Source: Pontibacillus marinus BH030004 = DSM 16465 (GTDB lineage: Bacteria; Bacillota; Bacilli; Bacillales; BH030062). Taken from it: a stretch of DNA of 64,000 bases. The notes below the pieces were generated by a model that ran no database searches, was not told the DNA's origin, and saw nothing but the letters and a program-made list of their open reading frames with translations. Both the position numbers and the translations under genes were made by a program. The stretch spans positions 1-64,000 of the forward strand of contig NZ_AULJ01000012.1 of the NCBI RefSeq assembly GCF_000425225.1. Direction: 5' to 3'. Below, piece by piece: positions 25,041 through 34,221 of the stretch. Within the stretch, counting starts at the first letter, position 1, and each line of letters starts with the position of its first letter.

Positions 25041-26029
25041 CAGCCATAAATGAACAATCGTTAGCTGAAATTAAAGAAAACATCGATCTTGTAAAAGCCG
25101 AACTCCGTAAATTTATAGTCGGTCAGGAGGATGTGGTCGAACAACTTCTCTGGGGGATTTTTGCCGAAGGGCATGTTCTGTTAGAAGGTTTACCTGGACT
25201 AGGTAAAACCATGCTCGTACGTAAGATCTCTGAAGTCATGGAGCTACAGTTCTCCCGAGTTCAGTTCACACCTGATTTGATGCCGACAGATATTACAGGT
25301 ACAAACATGATACAGCCGAATGAACAGGGAGGCCAGTCCTTTGTGTTTCATGAGGGGCCGCTCTTTTCCAATATCGTGTTAGCTGATGAAGTGAACCGTG
25401 CCACTCCCAAAACGCAAAGTGCCTTACTAGAAGCGATGGGGGAAAAAACGGTTACGGTGATGGGGAAAATGCACCGACTGCCTGAACCTTTCTTCGTTTT
25501 GGCTACCCAAAACCCGATTGAATTAGAAGGAACGTATCCATTACCAGAAGCACAGATGGACCGTTTCCTGATGAAAATTGATGTGGACTATCCATCTCGC
25601 GAAGAGCTAAAAGAGATTGCGGTGCGTACGACTGCTCCGAATATCGAACCTCTTCAAAAAAGGGTGGATGCCGATTTTGTGGTGAATGTGCAAAAGACCG
25701 CGAAGGAGCTGCTTGTCGCTGAGCCTGTCCTTGATTATGCGGTGAATGTGATCATGGCGAGTCATCCTGATGATGAAGGAACAACGGAAGATATCCGTGA
25801 GTATGTGCGATATGGTTCAGGACCACGTGGACTGCAAAGCTTACTTTCTATTGCAAAGGTTCGAGCGCTTTTTGATGGTCGTTACAACGTATCGGTTGGC
25901 GATATTAAGAAGGCGGCCTATCCCGTTTTACGTCACCGTATGTTCTTAAACTTTGAAGGAGAAGCGTCAGGCATTTCGAAGGACAATCTTATCGGAGCTT
26001 TGCTGGAATCTGTAGCGGAAAGGGCGTGA
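25037..26029 (+). CDS. MoxR family AAA+ ATPase
   Basis: 330 residues, the family length. AAA_3 core: Walker A GLPGLGKT (51-58), Walker B with LADEVN (115-120), sensor ATQNPIELEGTYPLPEAQMDRF (from about 155), then the lid with GPRGLQSLL and a C-terminal helical part. MoxR proteins are chaperone-like ATPases that insert cofactors or remodel partner proteins together with vWA and DUF58 proteins (family knowledge). All of those partners are encoded directly downstream here, so it is almost certainly the motor of this system. Confidence 0.94.
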   Translation: MTAINEQSLAEIKENIDLVKAELRKFIVGQEDVVEQLLWGIFAEGHVLLEGLPGLGKTMLVRKISEVMELQFSRVQFTPDLMPTDITGTNMIQPNEQGGQSFVFHEGPLFSNIVLADEVNRATPKTQSALLEAMGEKTVTVMGKMHRLPEPFFVLATQNPIELEGTYPLPEAQMDRFLMKIDVDYPSREELKEIAVRTTAPNIEPLQKRVDADFVVNVQKTAKELLVAEPVLDYAVNVIMASHPDDEGTTEDIREYVRYGSGPRGLQSLLSIAKVRALFDGRYNVSVGDIKKAAYPVLRHRMFLNFEGEASGISKDNLIGALLESVAERA

Positions 26030-26033
26030 GGAT

Positions 26034-26915
26034 ATGAGCACGCTGTTGTCACCCGTTCTAACGAAGCGTTTAGCTAACTTTTCGCTTACGACCAGACAAA
26101 CTGTACGAGGAGGACATAAGGGAGAGAGACGATCCCAGCGACTCGGTTCTTCGCTTGAGTTCTCCGATTATCGCTTGTACAGCCCTGGTGATGATTTAAG
26201 ACAAATTGATTGGAACACCTATGCGCGAACAGAGAAATATTACATTAAGCGCTTTTTAGATGAGCAGGAGCTTCCTGTGTCGGTGTATATAGACAGTACA
26301 AAATCAATGGGGATTCATGAGGAAAAGTGGTTGCGCGCCAAACAAATGGCAGCCGTTTTTACTTTTTTGTCTCTAGCGAATTCTGATCGTCTATCCGTAA
26401 CACCCGTAGCATCTTCAACACGAGCTTATCCCTATACAAAAGGGAAAGCGATGACGAAAAAAGTGATGGATTATATCGAGGATGTGTCACTAGCTCCAGA
26501 AAATGAAGCTTTTGGTGATCATCTGTTGAAGAATGTAGATCGTTCTAGACAAGGTAGCTTCAGCATTGTGATTAGCGACTTTTTAGAGGATCCATCGAAA
26601 TTGTTTTCTTCTATAAAAAAGATGCAAGCGAAGCGTCAGCAGGTGTTACTGATCCAGGTTTTGTTACCGGAAGAAAAGGATCCGAATTACGCAGGGGATC
26701 TTAAGCTTATTGATGTTGAATCGAGTGGAGAGCGAGATATCTCGATGAATCCCCGTGTTATCAAGCAATACAGAGAACGGTTTGAAGAACATACAAACCA
26801 AATAAAATCGTTTTGCAATAAGCGTGGGATTGATCTTGTGCCATGTTTAACCTCAGACAGCCTTGAGGAGACGATTTTTTCATCACTAATGAAGAAAGGC
26901 TGGATTGGGAGGTGA
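26034..26915 (+). CDS. DUF58 domain protein
   Basis: 293 residues. The DUF58 signature RSQRLGSSLEFSDYRLYSPGDDLRQIDWNTYARTEKYYIKRFLDEQELPVSVYIDSTKSMG is plain: the SPGDDLRQIDW segment and the degenerate vWA/MIDAS-like DSTKSM. It starts 4 bases after the MoxR gene stop. DUF58 proteins act with MoxR ATPases as adaptors or substrates. It lacks the membrane helices that many family members carry at the N-terminus, so it should be cytoplasmic. Confidence 0.92.
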   Translation: MSTLLSPVLTKRLANFSLTTRQTVRGGHKGERRSQRLGSSLEFSDYRLYSPGDDLRQIDWNTYARTEKYYIKRFLDEQELPVSVYIDSTKSMGIHEEKWLRAKQMAAVFTFLSLANSDRLSVTPVASSTRAYPYTKGKAMTKKVMDYIEDVSLAPENEAFGDHLLKNVDRSRQGSFSIVISDFLEDPSKLFSSIKKMQAKRQQVLLIQVLLPEEKDPNYAGDLKLIDVESSGERDISMNPRVIKQYRERFEEHTNQIKSFCNKRGIDLVPCLTSDSLEETIFSSLMKKGWIGR

Positions 26916-26919
26916 GCTT

Positions 26920-28725
26920 ATGGGTTTTTTAGCACCAGTATCCCTATGGTTTTCAAGTGCCATTCCTATTTTACTGGCATTTTATTTTTTCAAAAAACAA
27001 TATGAGAAACAACCGATTTCGTCGATTTATCTTTGGGAGAAGACGTTAAAAGAATGGGAGACGGATCGCTGGTGGAATAAGCTACAGAAAAATATCCTGC
27101 TGTTTCTTCAGCTTCTCATTCTTCTGTTTTTAGTCATGGCGTTGTTGCGCCCCTTTATTCCTGGGGAGGAAGTACAGGGGGAGCAACTTGTGATCGTGAT
27201 GGATTCCTCAGCTTCGATGGCTGGAGAAGAGCGATTTTCAGATGTGAAAGAGGAAGTAAACGAATTGATCAACAGCCTGGGAAATGATCAGCAAGTAAGT
27301 GTGATTGTAGCTGAAGAATCTCCAAAACTATTAATCTCTAGAGAACAAAATAAGAATGAGGCAAAGCGTGTGGTTGAAGGGCTGGAATTAACGTATCAGC
27401 ACGAGAACATGCGTGATAGCTTGCAGTTAGCTTCGTCACTTCTTCAGGAAGGAGACGGCGAGATTCATGTTTATACAGATGGATTAGAGCAGGAAGAGGT
27501 AGAAGTGGAAGGTCCTTTTGTTGTACATAATCGCGAGAATAACGCTGCGAACAGTTCGATCTCTGCCTTCGGTGTTAGGCAAAATGGCGAAACCGGGTCT
27601 GCGATCGTAACGGTACATAACCAGTCTGAGGAATCGAGGAATCTATCGTTAACGGTTTTTGGTGAAGATGAAGTGCTAAAAGAAGTGACAGAAGAGGTTC
27701 CGGCTGGGAAGAAGCGTACGATTACGTTAAATCAGCTGCCTATAAGAGGTTACTATAAAGTAGATACGGATGTGGACCCTTATGAGGTAGACAATGAGAT
27801 GTTTGCCTTCTTACCCAATGATGCTCCGTCATCGATTTATCTCGCAGGTGATGTGAACCCGTTTATCCATAAAGCATTGCGATCTGCTGGTATTGAAACG
27901 GTTTCGATCTCTCAGAATGAGGACGGGACGTATCGCTTTTCTCAGGGGGATGAAGCGGTCTATCTTTTATCTGGTATTCAAGCAGATGCTTGGCCAGAAG
28001 GTCCAAAGCTTATCCTCTCTCCTGAAACGGGAGGTCCTTTTGGTATTACAGACAAGCAAGAGTTGCAATATACGATGAAAAGAACAGCAGATGATCCGTT
28101 GTTACAGTATTCAGATGTGGGAGAGGCTTACCTTGGGAAAGCGTATGGGATTGGTGATTTAAACGGACTCGATCCTCTTGTGATGAGTGGGGATACGACC
28201 ACAATGGCAAAAGGGATGTACCAAGGTTCTCCGGTGGTGCTGTTTCCGTTTGATGTTCAAGATTCGGATTGGCCTCTACATCCTGGATTTCCGATTTTGT
28301 TATCCAATGTGATCGACTATTTGGGACAGAAAGGTCAAAATCTAGGATACTTTGAGCCTGGTGAGGAGACTGAACTCTCCTTGTCCACAATGACAACGGA
28401 AGCGGTTATAGAGACGCTTTCTGGTGATGATGTGGTGGATGTTGATATGAATGAGTCTGTAGCTACTGTGCCTACTAAGCCAGGAATCTATCAACTCCAT
28501 GAGAAAACATCGAATGGATTTAAGTATCAGCATCTTGTTGTGCAGGTGCCTGGTGAAGAACGTAACGTTGAAGCTTCTACTTCTTTCAGGATGACGGAAG
28601 AAGGTCAACAAGGTGGAAATGTTACCGTTTCAAAACAGGAGATCTGGCGTTGGTTTGCCGCAATTGCCCTGTTGATTTTGTTTATAGAATGGGAGGTGTA
28701 TCGACGTGGTCTTTCAAGTCGATAA
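26920..28725 (+). CDS. BatA-like N-terminal and vWA domain membrane protein
   Basis: 601 residues, ATG 26920 with GGGAGGTGA; an earlier in-frame codon at 26905 has no ribosome binding site. N-terminal aerotolerance/BatA-type membrane region (about 1-80: FLAPVSLWFSSAIPILLAFYFF, then NILLFLQLLILLFLVMALLRPF). The vWA domain (from about 85) begins LVIVMDSSASMAGEE, with an intact MIDAS DxSxS. The remainder is extracellular. A C-terminal helix RWFAAIALLILFIEWEVYRRG returns through the membrane. Its stop overlaps the next gene by 20 bases. Confidence 0.87.
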   Translation: MGFLAPVSLWFSSAIPILLAFYFFKKQYEKQPISSIYLWEKTLKEWETDRWWNKLQKNILLFLQLLILLFLVMALLRPFIPGEEVQGEQLVIVMDSSASMAGEERFSDVKEEVNELINSLGNDQQVSVIVAEESPKLLISREQNKNEAKRVVEGLELTYQHENMRDSLQLASSLLQEGDGEIHVYTDGLEQEEVEVEGPFVVHNRENNAANSSISAFGVRQNGETGSAIVTVHNQSEESRNLSLTVFGEDEVLKEVTEEVPAGKKRTITLNQLPIRGYYKVDTDVDPYEVDNEMFAFLPNDAPSSIYLAGDVNPFIHKALRSAGIETVSISQNEDGTYRFSQGDEAVYLLSGIQADAWPEGPKLILSPETGGPFGITDKQELQYTMKRTADDPLLQYSDVGEAYLGKAYGIGDLNGLDPLVMSGDTTTMAKGMYQGSPVVLFPFDVQDSDWPLHPGFPILLSNVIDYLGQKGQNLGYFEPGEETELSLSTMTTEAVIETLSGDDVVDVDMNESVATVPTKPGIYQLHEKTSNGFKYQHLVVQVPGEERNVEASTSFRMTEEGQQGGNVTVSKQEIWRWFAAIALLILFIEWEVYRRGLSSR

Positions 28726-31516
28726 TCCTCTATGGTTGCTGACCTTTATCCCAATGGTTCTTGTGCTGTTTTTGTATGCGCGGGGCCTCACGGCGATATC
28801 GGGTGGCAGAAAAATGATATTAATGGTGTTACGAACGCTTGTATTTACACTTGTAATTTTAGCGTTGGCTGGAGTGCAAATTCTTTCTCCCATACAGCAT
28901 ATGGCTACTGCTTTTGTAGTCGATCGCTCTCATAGTATGCAAGATCATGAGAATGGAGCTTTGGAACAAGTGCAGGAAGCGGTGGATGGAAAAGCTCCAG
29001 AAGATGAGGTTGGGGTGATTTCAACCGGGGCAAAAGCTCAAGTAGAGATTCCTTTAACGAATTCGGATGATGCCGTGCAGTCTTTCCAAACCGATATCAA
29101 TACATCCTACACGAATCTAGGGGCAAGCCTTCAGTTAGGCGGAAGTCTTTTCTCTGGTGATGCTAAGGGACGCGTTGTGTTAATGACGGATGGAAATGAG
29201 AACGTTGGGGATGCAGTAAGGCAGGCAGGCTACTTGAAGCGGCAAGGATATGTCGTCGATGTCTTTCCTTATTCCACAACCTTTCAACAGGACATAGCGA
29301 TTGATTCGTTTGATGTACCAGAAAACATCTATTTAGGTGAACAAGCTTCCTTGTCTCTAAGCATTCAAAGCAGTATCGATACAACGAGTACCGTGCGAGT
29401 GCAGCAAAATGGGGAGCTGATTTTGGATCAGGAAGTGAACTTGAACGCAGGGATGAATCAGTTATCCTTTGAACACCTCGTTACTGAAGACGGCTTCCAC
29501 ACCTTTCAAGCTGAAATTGTGGCGGAGGGGGATCAAGTTTTAGAGAACAATAAACTTTCTGCGTTTGCTGAAACGAAAGGAATTCCACGCGTTTTGATAG
29601 TGGAAGGAAAAGATGGAGCGGCTGTGAATCTAGAAGAATCGTTGAATTCATCTGCAGTACAAGCAGATCGAATTCCGGTCGAGCTTTTACCGACCCAATT
29701 GAGTAATTTTCTGCAATATGATTCGATCGTGATGAGTAACGTTTCTGCTCATACGATGACGGAAAGTCAAATGAACCTCATTCATAAAGCTGTAAAAGAT
29801 TTTGGGGTAGGTTTTGTCATGACAGGTGGCGAACAATCCTACGGGGTTGGAGGCTATTTTAAGACGCCAATTGAACGATTACTCCCAGTCGATATGGACA
29901 TTAAAGGGAAGAAAGAGCTGCCATCTCTTGGTCTAGCGATTGTATTAGATAAGTCCGGAAGCATGGGCGGTAATAAAATGGCTCTGGCGCGAGAAGCTGC
30001 CGTTAGATCAATCGAGCTTTTGCGTGAAAAAGATACACTCGGTGTGATTGCGTTTGATTCGACACCTTGGCAAATCGTCGAAACTGGACCTATTGGGGAT
30101 AAGGAAGACGTTATTAAAAAGGTTCGTTCGATTATGCCTAGTGGGGGAACAGATATTTTCACACCTACTGCTCAGGCATTCTCTCAATTAGGGCCTATGG
30201 AGTTGAAGCGTAAACATATCATTCTCTTAACAGACGGACAATCAGCGGCATCTATGAACTATCGCCAAATGATTCAAAACGGAAAAGAGGATGGCGTGAC
30301 GTTGTCCACTGTTGCGATTGGAACAGGGGCTGATGGACCTCTGTTAGATGAGATGGCTCAGATTGGAGATGGGCGCTTTTATCAAGTTCAAAATGCGACC
30401 AAGATCCCTACCATTCTATCGCGTGAGACAGCCTTGATTACACGTACTTACATTGAAGATGATCCATTTTATCCAAAGCTCGTGCGTGGGTATGAGTGGG
30501 CTCCTTATTTTGCAAATGGGGTACCGAGGATGAATGCTTACATTGCGACATCACCTAAAGGGCGAGCTCAACAGGTGCTGGTGAGTGAGAAAAATGACCC
30601 TGTGCTGAGTCGCTGGCAGTATGGGCTGGGTAAAACCGTGGCATGGACATCTGACTTAACTGGAAAATGGGCAGGAGAATGGCCAAGTTGGGGGAATTGG
30701 TCACCTTTATGGAATGATATCGTCACATGGACGTTCCCTCAGTATGAGAACGATGCTTATGAGATCACAAAGCAGGTTGAAGGAAATGAAGTCACGCTCA
30801 ATGTAAAAGCTGCAGATGAAGGTGCTTCGACACTTGAAGGAAGCTTGGTTAACGAAGCGGGAGAAGAAGTGGATCTAAATCTTCAAGCAAAAGCTCCTGG
30901 TGTCTATGAAGGAACCTTTCAAACAGATGGCGCAGGTGTGTACTTTTTAAATCTCACGGAACAAGAAGACGGAGAACCTGTTGGAACCTTTAAGACTGGC
31001 GTGGTTGTTCCTTATTCAGAAGAGTACTCGTTCGAACCGACGAATGAAAAGCTCATTGGGGACATTGCTGAAGCTGGAGGAGGAAAAGTTTTAGAAAACA
31101 TGAACGACGTCTTTTCTACTAGAGGATTGGGACCTCGCTACGAGAAGCAGGATCTGTTTTATTTTCTTTTAGCTTTAGCTTTAATCTTGTTCATGCTTGA
31201 TGTTGCCATTAGACGCTTCCATGTGAACTTGGCGTTTATAGGGAAGCTGCGTACTTCTTCTGAGAAGAAAAAGAAGAAGGAGAAGCAGGTAACAGAAAAG
31301 CGTAGCACTCAATTGAGCCAGTTGAAGAGTGCTTCGACGAAGAGGACGCAAGGGTCTTCTTCTGATGAAAACAAGAAAGAGAAACAGCCTATTATTCAAG
31401 AAACGCCTGACTCGAAGCAAAAGCCACCTAAAAAAGAGAAGCAGAATGAATCTAGTGGTGGTGAATCGAGAGAAGAGCGGATGAATCGTTTGTTGAATGC
31501 GAAAAAGAGGAAGTAG
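28706..31516 (+). CDS. large vWA domain membrane protein with gatase-like domain
   Basis: 936 residues; GTG start (GTGGTCTTTC) overlapping the previous gene, with GGGAGGTG upstream. Two N-terminal helices (about 8-25, 35-58). A first vWA-like part (AFVVDRSHSMQD) and a second complete vWA domain: LAIVLDKSGSMGGNKMALA (about 409-427) with TDGQSAASMNYRQM. Between them a glutamine-amidotransferase-like fold region with VMTGGEQSYGVGGYFKTPIE, as seen in large vWA proteins of this kind. A final helix (about 810-830) is followed by a Lys/Ser/Glu-rich tail of about 100 residues. Last gene of the operon; terminator follows. Confidence 0.85.
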   Translation: MVFQVDNPLWLLTFIPMVLVLFLYARGLTAISGGRKMILMVLRTLVFTLVILALAGVQILSPIQHMATAFVVDRSHSMQDHENGALEQVQEAVDGKAPEDEVGVISTGAKAQVEIPLTNSDDAVQSFQTDINTSYTNLGASLQLGGSLFSGDAKGRVVLMTDGNENVGDAVRQAGYLKRQGYVVDVFPYSTTFQQDIAIDSFDVPENIYLGEQASLSLSIQSSIDTTSTVRVQQNGELILDQEVNLNAGMNQLSFEHLVTEDGFHTFQAEIVAEGDQVLENNKLSAFAETKGIPRVLIVEGKDGAAVNLEESLNSSAVQADRIPVELLPTQLSNFLQYDSIVMSNVSAHTMTESQMNLIHKAVKDFGVGFVMTGGEQSYGVGGYFKTPIERLLPVDMDIKGKKELPSLGLAIVLDKSGSMGGNKMALAREAAVRSIELLREKDTLGVIAFDSTPWQIVETGPIGDKEDVIKKVRSIMPSGGTDIFTPTAQAFSQLGPMELKRKHIILLTDGQSAASMNYRQMIQNGKEDGVTLSTVAIGTGADGPLLDEMAQIGDGRFYQVQNATKIPTILSRETALITRTYIEDDPFYPKLVRGYEWAPYFANGVPRMNAYIATSPKGRAQQVLVSEKNDPVLSRWQYGLGKTVAWTSDLTGKWAGEWPSWGNWSPLWNDIVTWTFPQYENDAYEITKQVEGNEVTLNVKAADEGASTLEGSLVNEAGEEVDLNLQAKAPGVYEGTFQTDGAGVYFLNLTEQEDGEPVGTFKTGVVVPYSEEYSFEPTNEKLIGDIAEAGGGKVLENMNDVFSTRGLGPRYEKQDLFYFLLALALILFMLDVAIRRFHVNLAFIGKLRTSSEKKKKKEKQVTEKRSTQLSQLKSASTKRTQGSSSDENKKEKQPIIQETPDSKQKPPKKEKQNESSGGESREERMNRLLNAKKRK

Positions 31517-31530
31517 TGTGTTGATGGAGT

Positions 31531-31586
31531 AGTTCAGTTTTGGAGTGGAATTAGGTTTTTACTCCTTGATTGAGCTACTTTTTTTA
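31531..31586 (+). terminator. terminator of the envelope operon
   Basis: Long stem with outer arms GTAGTTCA / TTGAGCTAC and inner arms GGAGT / ACTCC, followed by T7. The remaining gap to 31861 holds the inverted R copy at 31663 and no supported gene. Confidence 0.7.
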
Positions 31587-31662
31587 TGGACAAGCGGCAT
31601 GTTAGTTACATAATTTTACCTTTTTTGTGTGTTGGGTAACTCGAAACTGAGTATTACTTTTA

Positions 31663-31700
31663 AGGGCCATTATGTTGAAGACTTGGATTCGAGAAAATAA
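31663..31700 (-). repeat. repeat R, inverted degenerate copy I
   Basis: Reads on the minus strand as TTTTCTCGAATCCAAGTC, then TTCAACATAA and TGGCCC: the conserved R box followed by a degenerate GGGCGC. The hairpin is not well kept. It lies downstream of the minus-strand CBO0543-like gene in that gene's own orientation, which preserves the gene-then-R order of the 5' array. From 31701 to 31861 I see only AT-rich sequence with a small hairpin near 31822. Confidence 0.65.
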
Positions 31701-31861
31701 CTAACTAAATCTCATTTAGAAAAGAAGAAGGAAATTATGATTGGGTTGCACATATTGAGATTTACACAAACTTATTGACGGCACCCCTTGTGAGCATATG
31801 ACTTATATACGAAATAGAAAGAAGCGCTAATAAAAATATATTAGCACTTTAATTATATTTA

Positions 31862-32407
31862 CTATAATTGTTTGTACCGAGTTGTTTTAAATGCAATATT
31901 ATGACCAATTAGGTAAATCACTAAATTTATTGGAAATGAATAATAGTATTCCCAATTTAATGGCACATAAAAACCTAGAAATGTAAGAATAGGTAGTCCA
32001 ATGAAAGAGGATGAACCAGCGAATAAAACCGATTTAATTAATGGCGATATTTTAGGCTTCCACTGGATAAGTAGGGTGATAAACACAGGTATTAATACTA
32101 TATCCCATGGGGCAAACCACGGAGCAGCTGGAATAAGCTCGTATTGATAATCCCATAAACCAAAGAAGTTTCCCAAAATATCAAGAAAGAGAGATAATAT
32201 ACCGACTACTATTCCTACGTATAATAATCGTTGAGTGCTTTCTTTCTTTCGTAAGCATATCCATAACGTCACTAAAGAAATAAAAAGAATAAATATTAAC
32301 CACCATTGCCAGGAGAACAAAACTTCTGATTTCCAAAGTTCATATTTTTCTTGATTTGCTTTTAGAATCATGGATCGAGCTTTATCAAATTGGTTGGAAT
32401 AAGTCAT
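31862..32407 (-). CDS. CBO0543-like multi-pass membrane protein
   Basis: 181 residues with five predicted helices after an amphipathic N-terminal helix. Typical features of the CBO0543 family are the first-helix W-rich SWQWWLIFILF, LLYVGIVVGILSLFLDILGNFFGLWDY and the APWDIVLIPVFITLLIQW motif. No function is established for the family. The gene sits between an inverted R copy (its own 3' side) and R copy H. Good AGAGGTGC ribosome binding site before ATG 32407. Confidence 0.75.
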   Translation of the reverse strand: MTYSNQFDKARSMILKANQEKYELWKSEVLFSWQWWLIFILFISLVTLWICLRKKESTQRLLYVGIVVGILSLFLDILGNFFGLWDYQYELIPAAPWFAPWDIVLIPVFITLLIQWKPKISPLIKSVLFAGSSSFIGLPILTFLGFYVPLNWEYYYSFPINLVIYLIGHNIAFKTTRYKQL

Positions 32408-32685
32408 GGAACAAGCACCTCTCGTATTTAATTCAATTCAATTTTTATTGTTTTCATGGTTTTCTTTTATATTCGATGAATTATATGTAATAAAAAAGCA
32501 CACAGCTTTAAGCTATGTGTTAACTCTGGAACTGAGGGGAAATGCTCAGATTTCAAAATGTATATTTATTTACATTTAGTTTTAACAAAAGAATTATTTT
32601 TATAAGTGGTATTAAAGTTTTGATACACATCACGAAGATAATGCGTCATCACTTAATACCGGTTAAATGTTTTTTGAGTGAAGAG
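32408..32685. other. intergenic region without genes
   Basis: AT-rich spacer. It contains a hairpin near 32496-32520 with arms ACACAGCTT and AAGCTATGTGT, lying just 5' of the CBO0543-like gene. I see no coding frame that I can support. Confidence 0.4.
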
Positions 32686-32866
32686 GATCTCGAATTCAAG
32701 TCTTCATGAATAGGGCGCTCTCCTGGAATAAGAGTCCTTTTTATTTGTCTTGATTGTCTAATAGAGCGAGTTATTAATTGGATATTTGTGTTAAAATTTG
32801 ATTTGGATTGTGAAAAAATATACTTAAACAAAGTAGTTTTATAAATAATTGGTGAGGGGGTATTAA
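32686..32866 (+). repeat. repeat R copy H plus complete leader module P
   Basis: CTCGAATTCAAGTCTTCA, AGGGCGCTCTCCTGGAATAA, arms CTCT/AGAG, then CCTTTTTATTT. Module P follows (CTAATAGAGCGAGTTATTAA, GTGTTAAAATTTGA, TACTTAAACAAAGTAGTTT, GGTGAGGGGG). It is collinear with copy B over about 150 bases at 30 kb distance. The ribosome binding site at its end has no gene after it: it abuts the truncated, opposite-strand lipoprotein fragment. Confidence 0.8.
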
Positions 32867-32998
32867 GAAGGAATATTCCTTGTTTTTAGCGATGATTTCA
32901 CCCTTAAGTACATCTGGTCTTTTCACTTCATCACATGCAGTGAGGAGCAACATGGCGAGCGCGAGGTAGACTACTTTTTTGATGGTAAAAACCTCCAA
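32867..32998 (-). pseudogene. truncated lipoprotein gene fragment
   Basis: Minus-strand frame reading KKVVYLALAMLLLTACDEVK: a perfect lipoprotein signal peptide with lipobox LTAC, followed by about 20 residues before the frame enters repeat H, where it becomes meaningless. A good GGAGG (complement of 32992-32996) stands 8 bases before ATC at 32983, so the start codon may be mutated or noncanonical; TTG 32998 overlaps the ribosome binding site. Interpreted as a gene cut by the arrival of repeat H. Confidence 0.6.
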
Positions 32999-33063
32999 TG
33001 AAGGTGATATGGTTTAAGGGATAACATGTCTATTAATTTGATGGAATAAGGGGCCAAGATGTT

Positions 33064-33243
33064 ATGACAAAAGAAGATAAAAAAATAGGTTTATATATCA
33101 TCCTCTTTTGGATTGTGTTGATTATTCCCTTTTGGTTAACTACAGAAGGTACAGGGGTGCTAATTTTAATACCTTTGATCACGGTAGCGGTCATATCTAT
33201 TATTGTGTATTATCTGGCAGTAACAATAAAAGATGATGATTAA
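33064..33243 (+). CDS. small membrane protein, 59 aa
   Basis: ATG 33064 with AAGGGG ten bases upstream. Two transmembrane helices (about residues 9-24, LYIILFWIVLIIPFWL, and 31-52, VLILIPLITVAVISIIVYYL) joined by TTEGTG, with short charged ends (MTKEDKK and KDDD). A hairpin membrane peptide of unknown role, 30 bases upstream of the hydrolase gene and possibly co-transcribed with it. Confidence 0.65.
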   Translation: MTKEDKKIGLYIILFWIVLIIPFWLTTEGTGVLILIPLITVAVISIIVYYLAVTIKDDD

Positions 33244-33273
33244 ATGACTATATTTTAAAAAGGAGAGATCTTC

Positions 33274-34173
33274 ATTTTTAAAGACCTCATCGACATCAAT
33301 AACAAAAACCTAGAAGTATGGATTAAGGGTGAAGGACAACCCATCATTATTCAACCAGGAATGATCAGCTCAATAAGCGAATGGGAACCTTTAGTTGAAG
33401 AGCTTTCACAATACGCAAAGGTCATTTTATATAATAGAGCCGGATGCGGTAAAAGCGAAAGAGGTACCAAAACCAGGAATCTAAATGAGAATGCCAAAGA
33501 TCTACATACCTTAATACATAAATTAGAGCTAAATGATCCCATACTGATTGGTCATTCTTATGGTGGTCTAATCGTTCAATATTTTGCTATACATTATCCA
33601 AATATAGCAAGGTCACTTATTTTAGTAGACTCCACATCAGTTGATGCCCATCTATTAGATGAGGTAGAGATAGAAGGAGGAGACGAAACGAGTACACGAG
33701 CTTGGATTCAAAAGTGTAAAGAGTATGCAACGCTATCAAAGGAACATCTTCAAGTGGAAATGGAAGGTTGGATTGAAACGCTTAAGAAGAAACTTCCTCT
33801 CCAAACGCATAATGAAATCAGTGAACATATGAGCAACCCTTACATGTTTGAAATTCTTGGGGAAGAGCTTGAACATGATCCTTTCTATATGAAGGAATTA
33901 AAAGTTCAATTGGATGGCTTTCCTGACCTTCCTACTATCGTGATTGGAAGAGATCCAGAGGTCTCAATCAAACAAATGTTAGAACACGAAGGTCTAGAGA
34001 TTCGAGAGGCTGAAGAGATTGAACGTATATGGCAGTCTCTTATTCAAGAACAGACTAACCTCAATAGTCAGACTGAGTATATGTTAGCTCGAGGTTCAAG
34101 CCATGACATTCATAAAGAGAAACCAAAACAAATTTTAAATTTGGCTTGTAGTTTATTGGATATGACTTATTAA
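33274..34173 (+). CDS. alpha/beta hydrolase, probable ATT start
   Basis: 299 residues from ATT 33274. The first ATG in frame (33361) falls inside the first strands of the fold and has no ribosome binding site, whereas ATT lies 8 bases after AAAGGAG and restores FKDLIDINNKNLEVWIKGEGQP. Fold marks: VILYNRAGCGKSERG, nucleophile elbow IGHSYGGLI (GxSxG), VDSTSVDAH, and late His in RGSSHDIHKEKP. Likely carboxylester or related hydrolase; substrate unknown. Terminator shared with the convergent PAP2 gene. Confidence 0.82.
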   Translation: MFKDLIDINNKNLEVWIKGEGQPIIIQPGMISSISEWEPLVEELSQYAKVILYNRAGCGKSERGTKTRNLNENAKDLHTLIHKLELNDPILIGHSYGGLIVQYFAIHYPNIARSLILVDSTSVDAHLLDEVEIEGGDETSTRAWIQKCKEYATLSKEHLQVEMEGWIETLKKKLPLQTHNEISEHMSNPYMFEILGEELEHDPFYMKELKVQLDGFPDLPTIVIGRDPEVSIKQMLEHEGLEIREAEEIERIWQSLIQEQTNLNSQTEYMLARGSSHDIHKEKPKQILNLACSLLDMTY

Positions 34174-34221
34174 CTCATAAAAAGGATGACGATTACTATC
34201 TACAAAAGAGGTTTTCTACAT

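Noticed and set aside
29854-30162. Minus-strand frame inside the large vWA gene
   Set aside because: Lies opposite strongly supported domain-coding sequence and has no ribosome binding site or family resemblance.
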